Shown: one piece after another, positions 23,401 to 31,230 of the stretch
Position numbering within the stretch: position 1 is the stretch's first letter
Layout of the letters: each line of letters begins with the position of its first letter
Source of the DNA: Scardovia inopinata JCM 12537
GTDB taxonomy: Bacteria > Actinomycetota > Actinomycetes > Actinomycetales > Bifidobacteriaceae
Length of the DNA: 64,000 nt
NCBI RefSeq assembly: GCF_001042695.1
Contig: NZ_AP012334.1
Location: forward strand, 1,674,001 to 1,738,000
Reading direction: 5' to 3'
Position numbers and translations under genes: made by a program
The notes under the pieces: model-generated
The model's database searches: none
Told to the model about the DNA's origin: nothing
The model's input: only the letters and a program-made list of their open reading frames with translations

Positions 23401-24455
23401 GTTACCGAAATCTGCGGACGCAAAGTATCAATGGTCAGGTGCAGTCTACTCCTGATTCCACCTGCATCATTCAACTCGATTGTGTAAGGTCCATCTGCCA
23501 AGAAGAGGCGGCCCTGGTACTGAAACTGATTCAGGCGGTAGGAGTAGGTCAGCCCTTCATCTGCATTACCCTCTGCTGTAAAACTACCGAGCGGGGCCTC
23601 CTTCCTGGTCTCGTCGCTGTGGCGGATGACCTGCACTGAACCACGATCCAGCCAGGCATTGCGGAAGTCTTCCACCCAGGAAAAATAATCGTTCTTGACA
23701 GTCAAAACCAGCCTGGCATCTTTCACCTGAGAGGCAGCCAGCCAGGCATCATCGCCCAGATCTGTACCCTGGCCATCCTGCAAATTAAAAGATACATCGC
23801 TGTTCATAGAAGTAAGCAGGAGGGAATCCAGCCCCGGGGTTTTAAGGACATCAGGAAGATCCACCTGGGCAGAATCGTTTACCAGGTCAGCAAGAGTTTT
23901 AGTAATAACCTGCTTCTGCCCGGCTTGGTTCCGGCTATTATACGTTAAGGTAAAAGTCACCTGATCGAACCGGTAAATACCACCGTGGGGCAAGGATAAG
24001 AGAAGAACTTTGCTGTCACCGCTGACAGTTGCCCTTGTATCCTCCTGAAGCTTCACAGAGTCGCCCCTGTTCGATTCCTGCTTGTACCGCCCTTTATGAT
24101 CTACTGTTGTATACTTATAGCTGGCTCTAGCTTCCGTCAGCTGGGAGGCTGCCCCAATCTGGATTCTCAGTTTGAGATTTTCCTGGGCAAGCAAGTAACG
24201 GCCCACAGCTGTTCCCGTACCGGTGTCAGTTTCAAAGTCAGGATCGTTGGCTGGATCGGCGCCAGTCTGGGCAGCAGTCAGACGGACTGCAACAATTCCC
24301 GGGTCATCGGCAGCTGCATAAGATAAAGTTTTTGTCATAAGTGTCAGGCCAATGATCAGGAGAATCCCCAAGAAAATACTCAGCCCGAGAACGAACCGCT
24401 TGTTTTTCCTTTTTCGTACCGCCTTCTGAATACGGCTGCTGATATAAGTCTTCAT
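20403..24455 (-). CDS. Giant membrane-anchored protein with Ig-like repeats, type VII locus
   Basis: 1350 residues. A basic N-terminus and one membrane helix at ~22-45 precede about 1240 probably extracytoplasmic residues. A second helix lies at ~1313-1333 with a basic Lys/Asn/His/Arg tail, so both ends are in the cytoplasm. The body consists of bacterial Ig-like domains joined by IDT/IDS/VD-x-x-P linkers at ~342, 612, 751, 862, 975 and 1201, each ~100-270 residues. ASDYAGN/LDQAGN/VDQAGN motifs occur near domain ends. No LPXTG. AGGGGAT precedes the start. It is the last gene of the type VII operon and begins one base after the preceding stop. EsaA of Firmicutes has a comparable TM-large ectodomain-TM shape, so a similar scaffold role is possible but unproven. 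Confidence 0.8.
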   Translation of the reverse strand: MKTYISSRIQKAVRKRKNKRFVLGLSIFLGILLIIGLTLMTKTLSYAAADDPGIVAVRLTAAQTGADPANDPDFETDTGTGTAVGRYLLAQENLKLRIQIGAASQLTEARASYKYTTVDHKGRYKQESNRGDSVKLQEDTRATVSGDSKVLLLSLPHGGIYRFDQVTFTLTYNSRNQAGQKQVITKTLADLVNDSAQVDLPDVLKTPGLDSLLLTSMNSDVSFNLQDGQGTDLGDDAWLAASQVKDARLVLTVKNDYFSWVEDFRNAWLDRGSVQVIRHSDETRKEAPLGSFTAEGNADEGLTYSYRLNQFQYQGRLFLADGPYTIELNDAGGIRSRLHLTIDTLRPQISVTVPDKSDGSLATGVAIGGKKEDILVVKNQPRITLTLQDKGRIDPQSLKITGTRQAAFNKKAEPVDLTPWLRQKNPSDGQDRDKTLTYELTLKDDGLYDLSDMYLQASDYAGNTLTTNKKGLALLSVASNVSYQSLLVTTQEAARELVPHVAILPADKQVGVRKTDDTTYYRGAVKEKISLKTRWLEVYKHIDSLKLTVQQQIKDNPLQTTAVPLSDLKVISSDSSDDPDLLIYERTVKEEGKYHIQAEFWGQISQKESFLIDTTAPAVTRLSLEPAGKVKGQWIFSSNPVTVTIEGVTDSTSGLEPASAVFASYNSIRGNKQAPLLHLASSPGSHNHQGSISFTIRGGNQRMTFAGTVLLISDEAGNQTLIKLSDFIKNDKGKSLYPSTVKEQEIKGIVIDSQAPRLSISYDNNAVHHGRYFSSARTATVTLIDPIFDLLKSADPSARVVTVTHDGTKQSVSADKFTPIPGHPGLWAAQVACRSDGQWEISASLVHPTGLSASAQSPLFIIDTVKPLASLTFNNNDSRSGNYYKANRIALIRISDRNINLAATHIVVTAKDQNGKVLPAPAASAWTVTSSPDSKEKIYSATVAFTQECHYTISLSSSDFADNSSQKLTEPEFIIDKTLPELTIGKVADKTAYADHIAPRILSTDKNLDSALTTYQLTASHHSGTMIFYPQVHRTSTSQEVIYGDFPHELKYDDLYTLTASAVDKAGNAVTRKLVFSVNRYGSVYSFDPVTQSMRGRYLKKARSVTITETNVSGLLKNSVRISLAKDSTLVTLKASQYSLKTSNDKGWSQTTYTLPASLFSSDGYYRIRLTSLDQAGNLAENTMSNKSADRKAAAEVNFAVDAHKPTVSALGIHQGKVYYAPSKAFTILAGDNMSTKSVNLYIDGKKVQTWSKRDFLSNQPTYTLKADGHRHTLTLAAVDQAGNKQTVSYRGVMIVSDWWQYAVNTPEVMNRLVTGAIFALALLAALLVLLAYRHKANKNKRNPFHHSRK

Positions 24456-24456
24456 C

Positions 24457-24840
24457 TTATCCCCTGCTTTCCTTATCTTTCTCAGCTGTTCTCTCTATCC
24501 CCTTATCAGGGGCTGAAAGAACAGTCTCTGATTCATCTGCTATAACAGTTTGGCTCTCGCCAAGAGCAGGGCTGACCATACGAACTTCGATGGATCCATC
24601 CTGGTTTTCCTGTTTATTGTGGGAATTGTCACTCGATCCAGATGCGGATTCTTGCGCCCGCCATAGCTCATGCCTGGTGTGGCGCAATTGGGCTATTTCC
24701 CTCTCTGCAGTTTTCCCAGTTAAAGTATTGCGGACGGAAGGAATCTTCAGAAGAAAGAAAAGTGTCAGGGCTACCAAGGCCAATACGGCAGCAAGGCAGA
24801 AGAAAACAAGTGCCAGAGTATGCCAGGTATCCGGTTTCAT
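24457..24840 (-). CDS. Small single-TM protein in the type VII operon
   Basis: 127 residues. One hydrophobic helix at ~7-32 (LALVFFCLAAVLALVALTLFFLL) is followed by a basic juxtamembrane region and then a polar Ser/Asn/Glu-rich, probably cytoplasmic tail. Its ATG shares one base with the kinase stop (TGATG) and its TAA is one base before the start of the giant Ig-like gene, so all three are probably translationally coupled. No family recognised. Position suggests a membrane subunit of the secretion apparatus, comparable in size to EssA, but there is no sequence evidence for that identity. Confidence 0.65.
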   Translation of the reverse strand: MKPDTWHTLALVFFCLAAVLALVALTLFFLLKIPSVRNTLTGKTAEREIAQLRHTRHELWRAQESASGSSDNSHNKQENQDGSIEVRMVSPALGESQTVIADESETVLSAPDKGIERTAEKDKESRG

Positions 24841-26558
24841 CAGTTTCCTACCTTTCTGGAATCAATAAACCCATTGATAATAGATTGTTTGGCGTCGTTT
24901 TCCTGCCGGAGAATATTCTGCTTTATTTCATCGCCTGATGTCGAGGTTGAGGCAGTATTTCTGGCTAAAGCAACAGAGTGATCCACCAGATTGAGCATAT
25001 CTTGCTGAGAAATACCATCTGCCCTAAATTTTCGAGGATATGTGCTCAAGACGCTTTCCACAAACTGAGCAACATTGAATCTCATGACTTCGTTCCTGCT
25101 TTCGCTGGCGATATCAATAAGACCCTGAATTTTACCAAAATAAATCTTAAATTGACCTTTATCTGTACCCTGAACTATTTGGGGCACTACTTTGCTATTG
25201 AAAGATGCTATATCTGCATAAACCCGGGCTTGAGGCTGGCGGGAGAAATTCTTGACTGCAGCAGCATCCTGCATCCACTGTCCGGCATAACGAATCCGCT
25301 CATACTGAAGTGAGGAGCTGTCAGAAGAAGCTGAAGAAGACTGAGGACCCTGGTAATAGAACCAGTACATAAGCCCTGTGTCATACGAAAGTTGGGCCCA
25401 CTGAATTTGCCGTGATTTCAAGCTAATCTCATGGTCCTGAATCGACTCCAGAAATTGGGTTGCTTCCTGGTGGGTGAACTTTCCATCATTCCTATACCGG
25501 TTAAGCAGGCCTTCATAAGGCTTGATGGAATCAGGTTGCAGGTTGCTGGCCCGCAGATAGTAAGCCTCTGCCTGCTCGTCATCAAGCTCATGTTCAGCCA
25601 GACTCATCCAATAGTCAAAACTGTTATTGCGGGTAACATTTTCCGCAATCAAAGCCCCGCCCCCAAGAACCAGGCAGACAAGAGCTGCAATAACCGCGGA
25701 CAGGAAAGACCGCCACTTGAGTAGGAGGACCCTGTGATGAGCCCGATCTTCTTCCTGATAGTGCCTCAAGGCATAGGCAAATTCAGCACAGCTCTGGAAC
25801 CGCTTGTCCGGATCTTTTTCAATTGCCTTATCTATGACCTTCTCCAGCCCTTCAGACAGCTCCGGCCTGTACTGCCTGATAGGTTGAACCTCCTGCCGGG
25901 GATCCGACCCCGTTAAGAGAAAATGCAGGGTCATGCCCAGAGAATATACGTCAGAACGGGTATCCAGTTTTTTGTTAATCGCAAACTGTTCAGGAGCCCC
26001 ATAACCGGGAGTACCCAAATTAAAAACTCCGTGAGTTCCGTAGGACAAATGTCCTAAATCCTCCCCCATGCGGTGGGCAATCCCAAAATCGATAAGCATA
26101 ACCGTCCCGTCCGGTTTAACCATAACGTTGGACGGTTTCATATCTGCAAAAACAATCGGCGGATTTCTGCGATGAAGATAATCGAGCACGCTGCAGAGCT
26201 GAATCCCCCAGTCCACTACATCTTTTTGACTGCAGGGCCCCTGGCGCCGGAAGCGATTGGTCAGAGTTTCACCTTCAATATAGTCCATGATTACATACAG
26301 CTTGTTCTGATCATCAATTAAGTCGACAATGCGAGGAATAGCAGGATGATCGAAATCCTTGATGAGATTTGCTTCTTCTACCAAGCTGCGTACAATGACC
26401 TCCCTCTTGCGGGGGTCATCAATATTTTTAATTTCCTTGATTGCCCACTGTTTATTGAGAGTTTTGTCTAAAGCCAGATAAACAGTAGACATTCCGCCAA
26501 GGCCAATTTGGGTAATTATCCGATAGCGGTCTCCAATAATGTCATTTTCCTGTGCCAT
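24840..26558 (-). CDS. Transmembrane Ser/Thr protein kinase with EssB-like layout
   Basis: 572 residues. N-terminal Hanks-type kinase (~10-275), membrane helix (~285-305), then ~265 helical extracytoplasmic residues with TPR-like features. Catalytic elements are kept: glycine loop GLGGMSTVY, Lys41 (WAIK), Asp139 and Asn144 in ADMKPSN, Asp157 of DFG, APE at 188-190. The usual HRD is FAD, so the His is lost but not the catalytic Asp. EssB/YukC, the T7SSb core subunit, has the same order but with a dead kinase fold. This may be its active counterpart or a separate regulatory kinase. AGGAGGGGG gives strong initiation; the start lies within the end of the FHA gene (17-base overlap). Confidence 0.85.
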   Translation of the reverse strand: MAQENDIIGDRYRIITQIGLGGMSTVYLALDKTLNKQWAIKEIKNIDDPRKREVIVRSLVEEANLIKDFDHPAIPRIVDLIDDQNKLYVIMDYIEGETLTNRFRRQGPCSQKDVVDWGIQLCSVLDYLHRRNPPIVFADMKPSNVMVKPDGTVMLIDFGIAHRMGEDLGHLSYGTHGVFNLGTPGYGAPEQFAINKKLDTRSDVYSLGMTLHFLLTGSDPRQEVQPIRQYRPELSEGLEKVIDKAIEKDPDKRFQSCAEFAYALRHYQEEDRAHHRVLLLKWRSFLSAVIAALVCLVLGGGALIAENVTRNNSFDYWMSLAEHELDDEQAEAYYLRASNLQPDSIKPYEGLLNRYRNDGKFTHQEATQFLESIQDHEISLKSRQIQWAQLSYDTGLMYWFYYQGPQSSSASSDSSSLQYERIRYAGQWMQDAAAVKNFSRQPQARVYADIASFNSKVVPQIVQGTDKGQFKIYFGKIQGLIDIASESRNEVMRFNVAQFVESVLSTYPRKFRADGISQQDMLNLVDHSVALARNTASTSTSGDEIKQNILRQENDAKQSIINGFIDSRKVGN

Positions 26559-27873
26559 AGACCCCCTCCTGATCCCGGTTAATGTTGTCCTGCCGATACT
26601 CTGTTCCTCTGTTTTGCCCTTCGGGTGGAATGGGTGGGATGAGGATCACCTGGAACTCTACGCTTGACAGGCTAAAAACTGATCCGCTTTTCAGAATTGT
26701 TCTGCTGCCGGAGGGCAGCCTAACTCCTCGGATGAACGTTCCGTTGGGAGCCTTGTTATCTACGAGGGCAAAGGAATCAGGTCCCACATATTCCACCCAA
26801 GCGTGAACCCTGCTCATAGTATTGGTTCCGCTAAAAGAAGCATCGGCTCTTTGTGAGCGACCGATGGAAGCCTGGTAAGCAGATAGCCGGACTGACATCC
26901 CATCACTGACCCGTCTGATAATGAAAGTAGGAAGAGGGGCCGTGTCGGAAGGTGACGTCGCCTCAGGCGGGGAAGGCGCCGCAAATGCACCTGTTGCAAA
27001 TCCTCTCGCACCGGAAACACCTACTCCAGATGAAGTTAGGGAGGAAGAATCAACAATGGGAGTGGAAGCAGCGTCATCGAAAGAAGAGCCGGAGCCGCCA
27101 GCCTGACTACCGCCCCCGGCCATGGTCTGAACCGGATCCCATGCTAAAGCTGCCCAATTCTGACCGTCGTCAACTTTGTGGGAAGCCTGCCCGGCCTGAG
27201 TTCTTTCCAGACTTTCTGTACCAGAGGCAGAAAGATCTTCACTCGATACTGCATCCCCGGTTCTGGCTTCTGACAAGCTGGCCAGATCTAGGTCTGCCTC
27301 CTGTTTGCCAATCACCCCCCTAGTCAGCATCCAATCCCGCATAGCGACAGAAGAAAAAGTAGGATTCCTCCATATATAGTCCCGAACAATCTCAACCTTG
27401 ACCTTATCCTCTTCATTGGGGAAATGAATCCGAGAGGACTCGCTCAGATACATCATCAAATCGTGGACACTGGGACGACCTTGGGCCAATCCCTTACCGG
27501 GAACAAGGACGAAAAGAGGAAGAGAGTCGGGCTGATTCATATAAATATAGCGTTTATTCCAGAGGACATTTTCCGCAGAGGCGTCCTGGCTGGTGCAGGT
27601 ATCCATAACATCGGCAATAGACCGAATAAGCCTCCCGTACTGATCTGTGGAAATTCTTGCCTTGAGGAACGTTTTCAGCTTAATTGCCCCGGTGATGTCG
27701 TAGAGGAAAACAGCAGACTCCCCCTTCAGCTGGTAAGTAAAAGGAGGGAGAAAAGGAAGGCGCGCCTGCCGCAGCCACTCTGCCAGGGAATAGTTAATTT
27801 TTTCCTTGCCTGTCAGAGTAACCTTGATGGTTCGGGACCGGGAGCGCCAGTCTCTGACTATTCTCACTTTCAC
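26542..27873 (-). CDS. FHA-domain protein with N-terminal DUF6382/EssB-like region
   Basis: 443 residues, cytosolic. Residues ~1-210 resemble the DUF6382 type of pseudokinase-like domain (YQLKGESAVFLYDITGAIKL, then NVLWNKRYIYMNQPDSLPLFVL), found beside WXG100 loci in Firmicutes. A Ser/Ala/Gly-rich linker follows, then a C-terminal FHA phosphothreonine-binding domain (IGRSQRADASF, SRVHAWVEY, NKAPNGTFIRG) at ~335-430. Start is GTG at 27873 with AAAAGGA upstream; a second in-frame GTG is two codons later. It probably docks phosphorylated partners of the kinase encoded immediately downstream. Assignment of the N-terminal domain is by resemblance only. Confidence 0.75.
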   Translation of the reverse strand: MKVRIVRDWRSRSRTIKVTLTGKEKINYSLAEWLRQARLPFLPPFTYQLKGESAVFLYDITGAIKLKTFLKARISTDQYGRLIRSIADVMDTCTSQDASAENVLWNKRYIYMNQPDSLPLFVLVPGKGLAQGRPSVHDLMMYLSESSRIHFPNEEDKVKVEIVRDYIWRNPTFSSVAMRDWMLTRGVIGKQEADLDLASLSEARTGDAVSSEDLSASGTESLERTQAGQASHKVDDGQNWAALAWDPVQTMAGGGSQAGGSGSSFDDAASTPIVDSSSLTSSGVGVSGARGFATGAFAAPSPPEATSPSDTAPLPTFIIRRVSDGMSVRLSAYQASIGRSQRADASFSGTNTMSRVHAWVEYVGPDSFALVDNKAPNGTFIRGVRLPSGSRTILKSGSVFSLSSVEFQVILIPPIPPEGQNRGTEYRQDNINRDQEGVYGTGK

Positions 27874-27982
27874 TTACTTACTGTCCTTTTTCCACTGAAG
27901 GCTTGCTGTCAGCTTGCCATAAAATTCTCTGTCTGATCCTGTGTTTATTGTCCTGTGCTTACTGTCAACTTCTGCAAAGAAC

Positions 27983-28684
27983 CTAGCTGAGAGATAGGAG
28001 GGCCTCAAAATGATCGTTGATTTTAGTTGGCAGTCCGTCAATAAGGAAGAGGAGGTGATGGTTCCCCACAATTAATTCCTGCGGAGGCTGGGCCCAAACC
28101 CGCTGGGAAAGACTATTCCAGAGGGCCTGCCTGTCTTCGTTTTCCTGCCCGGCAGCAGCCTGCTGGTCCAGGGCCATGTCATAGACCATGGCTAAATGCC
28201 AGTCCACAACCGGGTCATCATAGCGCAGCTCATAGGCGGCAAGGTTACCGTAGGGTCGGGGGATTTCCACATAATTGAGCAAATACCTGTTTTTCCCGGA
28301 AGCAAACGGCTCTTTATCGGCTGGAACCCAGATTCCCTTAGCCCGGCAGAATTCTTCGAATTTATCATTCATTGCCACAAAATGAGACCGGCTGTGCCTG
28401 TCCTGCACCTGGGAATAGCTTCCGCTCAAGGCCCTGCCTACGCTGGCCATAAAACGGCCACCCCGGCTGGTGGCAACCTCTCTGGCTTTTTTTGCTCCCA
28501 GGGAAACCCTGACATCATTCCCCTTAAGGTGAAGGTACACAGCGTAACCGGCAAGGACCAGAGCGCCGCCAATGATCAGAACAAAACCCGCAATAATTAA
28601 AGCTCTCCCCCAGCCAGGCAGGTTAACGTGTTCCTTGGCAGAGAGGGCAGGTAAAGCTGACAGGAAAAATAAAGTACTGTGCAT
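27983..28684 (-). CDS. Single-TM protein of unknown function in the type VII operon
   Basis: 233 residues. A short polar N-terminus, one strong hydrophobic helix at ~27-50 (RALIIAGFVLIIGGALVLAGYAVYL), then a ~180-residue soluble region with aromatic-rich segments (WHLAMVYDMALDQQ, NHHLLFLIDGLP). No family recognised. Its ATG shares one base with the upstream stop (TAATG), so translation is coupled to the DcrB-like gene. Being paired with that gene and following the putative effector, it may be an accessory or immunity membrane protein. A 109-base gap separates it from the FHA gene. Confidence 0.65.
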   Translation of the reverse strand: MHSTLFFLSALPALSAKEHVNLPGWGRALIIAGFVLIIGGALVLAGYAVYLHLKGNDVRVSLGAKKAREVATSRGGRFMASVGRALSGSYSQVQDRHSRSHFVAMNDKFEEFCRAKGIWVPADKEPFASGKNRYLLNYVEIPRPYGNLAAYELRYDDPVVDWHLAMVYDMALDQQAAAGQENEDRQALWNSLSQRVWAQPPQELIVGNHHLLFLIDGLPTKINDHFEALLSLS

Positions 28685-29160
28685 TATCTTTCGGCTTCCT
28701 CCTTATCCAGGGTGACAGTTTCTAGGAACTCATGGATAGTCCGCAGATCCTGGGCAGCAGTCTGTCCGGTAACAGTGGAATGGAAACGATAAGTATCTGC
28801 CACCCCGTCGTGCTTAACGGTGAGGATGGCCAAAGATCCAGCCAAAGTACCAATTTCATGATCATAAATATATTCAATAATGTTCCAGTCCTGTCCCCGG
28901 CTGTTGGTCCCTCCCTGCTGGGCGGTAATCCGAGAGTTCTTCAGGCTGGCAACATACTGACTCATTTCACCCATCAAGGTCTCACCTGTCAGGTCTGCGC
29001 TCCGCCTTTCCAGGGCCACCACGGTGTTGGGCGAGAAGCCTGGCTGCTGGTGGATAAGGCAGAAAAGCACCCGGTCTGGATGGATAATCTCCCAGCCTTG
29101 AGGCAACTCGAAAGAAAAACCGGGAATATCCACTGTTGCGGTATCAGGAAAATGTGTCAT
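28684..29160 (-). CDS. Cytosolic DcrB/DUF1795-like small protein
   Basis: 158 residues without signal peptide. It starts with a FSFELPQGWEII segment, typical of the DcrB/LpqN/DUF1795 fold, and continues with alternating strands and a final helix (DLRTIHEFLETV). Members of this fold include Eag chaperones that bind the hydrophobic segments of type VI effectors, and secreted lipoproteins. The absence of an export signal favours a cytosolic chaperone-like role for the protein encoded just upstream. GGAGG lies five bases before the ATG. Coupled by TAATG to the following membrane-protein gene. Family assignment is tentative. Confidence 0.55.
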   Translation of the reverse strand: MTHFPDTATVDIPGFSFELPQGWEIIHPDRVLFCLIHQQPGFSPNTVVALERRSADLTGETLMGEMSQYVASLKNSRITAQQGGTNSRGQDWNIIEYIYDHEIGTLAGSLAILTVKHDGVADTYRFHSTVTGQTAAQDLRTIHEFLETVTLDKEEAER

Positions 29161-29201
29161 AAGAACCTCCGTTGTATAAAACTATTGTAAACTGTTGCAG
29201 T

Positions 29202-30578
29202 CTAATGGAAAAAACTGCCGATAAAGTTGGTTGCTTCATCAGCAACAGAACCAATATCCAACGATGCTGAAACGTGAGCGCCTGCCCCAACACCAACAGT
29301 CGCGCTGGCACCAAGATTAATATTCAGCTTGCCATCCTTAAAATTAATTCCGGCATCAGCGTCCGCCCCAGCTCCAGCCCGAACAGAAGCATCGCCGGTG
29401 ATGGACAGCGGCCCGATTCTTCCGCTCACGCTTCCCTCAGCTTTCGCTCCTGCAAAGGCCTCTGCATGGGCACCAACACCAACAGAATCATCATCTGGAT
29501 TGTAGCCAAACTGTCCTGAAGCGGCCGCATCAGCGCCAACTTCACCCTCGCCATGGGCAGATACACCAACGCCACCGAAGGGAAGGTTGTTCCCAACATT
29601 AATGCTGGCATCGCCGGATGCCTTTATACCAGCATGAACGGAAACTTCACCTGATGCACCCATGTTGCTGATGGATCCCTTTGCTTTTGCTCCGGCAGAA
29701 ATATCGATTTCGCCACTGGCATCAGCGCTTGAATTTATTCCCAATAAATTCAAGCTTGCAGAAGCATTTCCTTGGGCATTCCATAAATGATAAGCAGCTT
29801 CTGCTTCACCATCCATAGATATTTTCCCGTTTTCATCAATAGAGACAGTGCCCTTAGTGCTTACATCTGTATAATTGCTGTCTGTGCTGCCTGAGGCGCT
29901 TCCCTCCGATGACAGCATAAGGCTACCTAGGATGGCCCGGGCTACATCCTGCCGTGCCTGCTGAGTCTGTTCAGCGGTAACAAAATCTCCTGAGAATTTG
30001 GAAGAATACTGACCATCAAAATCTCTGACGGCAGAGCTCAAAGCAGTCCAGGAATCTTGAATTGAGCGGTAAGAATCTGCCTGAGCTTTCGTGTACCTTT
30101 GGATATTATCCAGGGCTGCAATAACCTCATCTCTCTCCCCCTGCTCGTTATCCAGCCCAGCAGCTTGACCAGATAGATCTGAAGCCTCAGTTGTAAAAGA
30201 GTCAGCTGCAGTTGCTGCGTCACCCATAACATTACCGAAATTGCTGTCTGGATTGCATTTGATTTTTGTCTCGTCCTGCGGGTCTGTCCCTATGGCAGAA
30301 AATAGTGCCTTATATTTTGCCTGCACTGAATCAACTGCATCAGTCGCAGCTTGAGCCAGGTCCGTGGCAAAAATCTCATAGGCTGCCCTAAAACTGGTCA
30401 TCTGAACATCAACCAGAGTATAGGAATTTTCTGCCTGAGCCGCCCAACAGCCATTTTGTCCTTCGAGCGTTGAAATGTTCTGTTTTCTGGCACTGTCAAA
30501 TTGTGATCCATACCTGTCTTTAGCACTGGTGACGCTCTGCGACACCTCCTTCAGACCCGTGGTATTAAGTCGAAACAT
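29202..30578 (-). CDS. Putative type VII secreted effector with Gly/Ala/Ser repeat region
   Basis: 458 residues. The first ~215 are helical and hydrophilic, like the ESX/LXG targeting region of type VII substrates, with GCWAAQAENSY at ~44-54 in place of a WXG turn. From ~225 to the end lies an unusual Gly/Ala/Ser-rich region of alternating short strands (DASGEIDISAGAKAKGS, GAGADADAGINF, GASATVGVGAGAHVSAS), ending in a small amphipathic helix. No catalytic toxin motif is visible and there is no Sec signal. AAGGAGC precedes the ATG. It lies between a WXG-like small protein and a DcrB-like gene, as in effector cassettes. The repeat may be surface-exposed or pore-like. Confidence 0.6.
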   Translation of the reverse strand: MFRLNTTGLKEVSQSVTSAKDRYGSQFDSARKQNISTLEGQNGCWAAQAENSYTLVDVQMTSFRAAYEIFATDLAQAATDAVDSVQAKYKALFSAIGTDPQDETKIKCNPDSNFGNVMGDAATAADSFTTEASDLSGQAAGLDNEQGERDEVIAALDNIQRYTKAQADSYRSIQDSWTALSSAVRDFDGQYSSKFSGDFVTAEQTQQARQDVARAILGSLMLSSEGSASGSTDSNYTDVSTKGTVSIDENGKISMDGEAEAAYHLWNAQGNASASLNLLGINSSADASGEIDISAGAKAKGSISNMGASGEVSVHAGIKASGDASINVGNNLPFGGVGVSAHGEGEVGADAAASGQFGYNPDDDSVGVGAHAEAFAGAKAEGSVSGRIGPLSITGDASVRAGAGADADAGINFKDGKLNINLGASATVGVGAGAHVSASLDIGSVADEATNFIGSFFH

Positions 30579-30628
30579 TAGTAGCTCCTTACTATAAGAT
30601 TTACGCTTCTGCCAACAATAGGTATGCC

Positions 30629-31183
30629 TTACTTTCCTTTCTTCTGCTTAGGAGTATGAGAAGCGGACCTAGATTCCGAATGCGAAACACCGTTATTGTT
30701 AACTGTTGTGTTGGATGACCGACTCTCCTGATACTCACCCTCACCGTTTTTACGGTTATAGTTATCCTTGTTATCAACAGAAACTCCGTTTTCATCAACA
30801 GAGATATCAGTACTCCGGTCATGATGACGACCCCGCGTAATATTGGAGCCGCCCTCACCTTTGAAATTGTCACCGGCATCCGAGCCATACTTGTGAGAAA
30901 TAGAGGCATCCACGCCTTCGAATGAGACAGCTGCATTGTTCAAATTGTCTGCATAGGTAGACAAACCTTGGTGAATATTATCTGCTGCCTGGCTCACCTG
31001 CTTAAGCCGATTTACCAGGGCCTCATAGGCGGCTCCCTCGCAGTCGCTGAGAGCCGAATTTAAGCTTCCATCTTTCTCCCCAAGAGCCTTAATAACGCCT
31101 GCGTTAGTAACAAAACTATCCCCGTACTGTTTAATATCATCCGGAGTGATTTTAATTTCACCTGAAGTCTTCGGATCTGCCAT
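30629..31183 (-). CDS. WXG100-like helical protein with long disordered tail
   Basis: 184 residues. Residues ~1-100 form a helix-turn-helix like WXG100 proteins, but the turn reads DCEGAAYEAL, with Cys where the Trp of WXG would be. The last ~85 residues are hydrophilic low complexity (Gly, Asn, Ser, His, Arg, Lys), including DENGVSVDNKDN and basic PKQKKGK at the end. AAAGG lies upstream of the ATG. It probably acts as secretion partner of the 458-residue protein encoded next, since paired helical partners are the rule in type VII export. Confidence 0.6.
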   Translation of the reverse strand: MADPKTSGEIKITPDDIKQYGDSFVTNAGVIKALGEKDGSLNSALSDCEGAAYEALVNRLKQVSQAADNIHQGLSTYADNLNNAAVSFEGVDASISHKYGSDAGDNFKGEGGSNITRGRHHDRSTDISVDENGVSVDNKDNYNRKNGEGEYQESRSSNTTVNNNGVSHSESRSASHTPKQKKGK

Positions 31184-31230
31184 CTGTATACCTGACCTTT
31201 ACTCTTCTGAAGTTAACGTCTGCATGTCAG

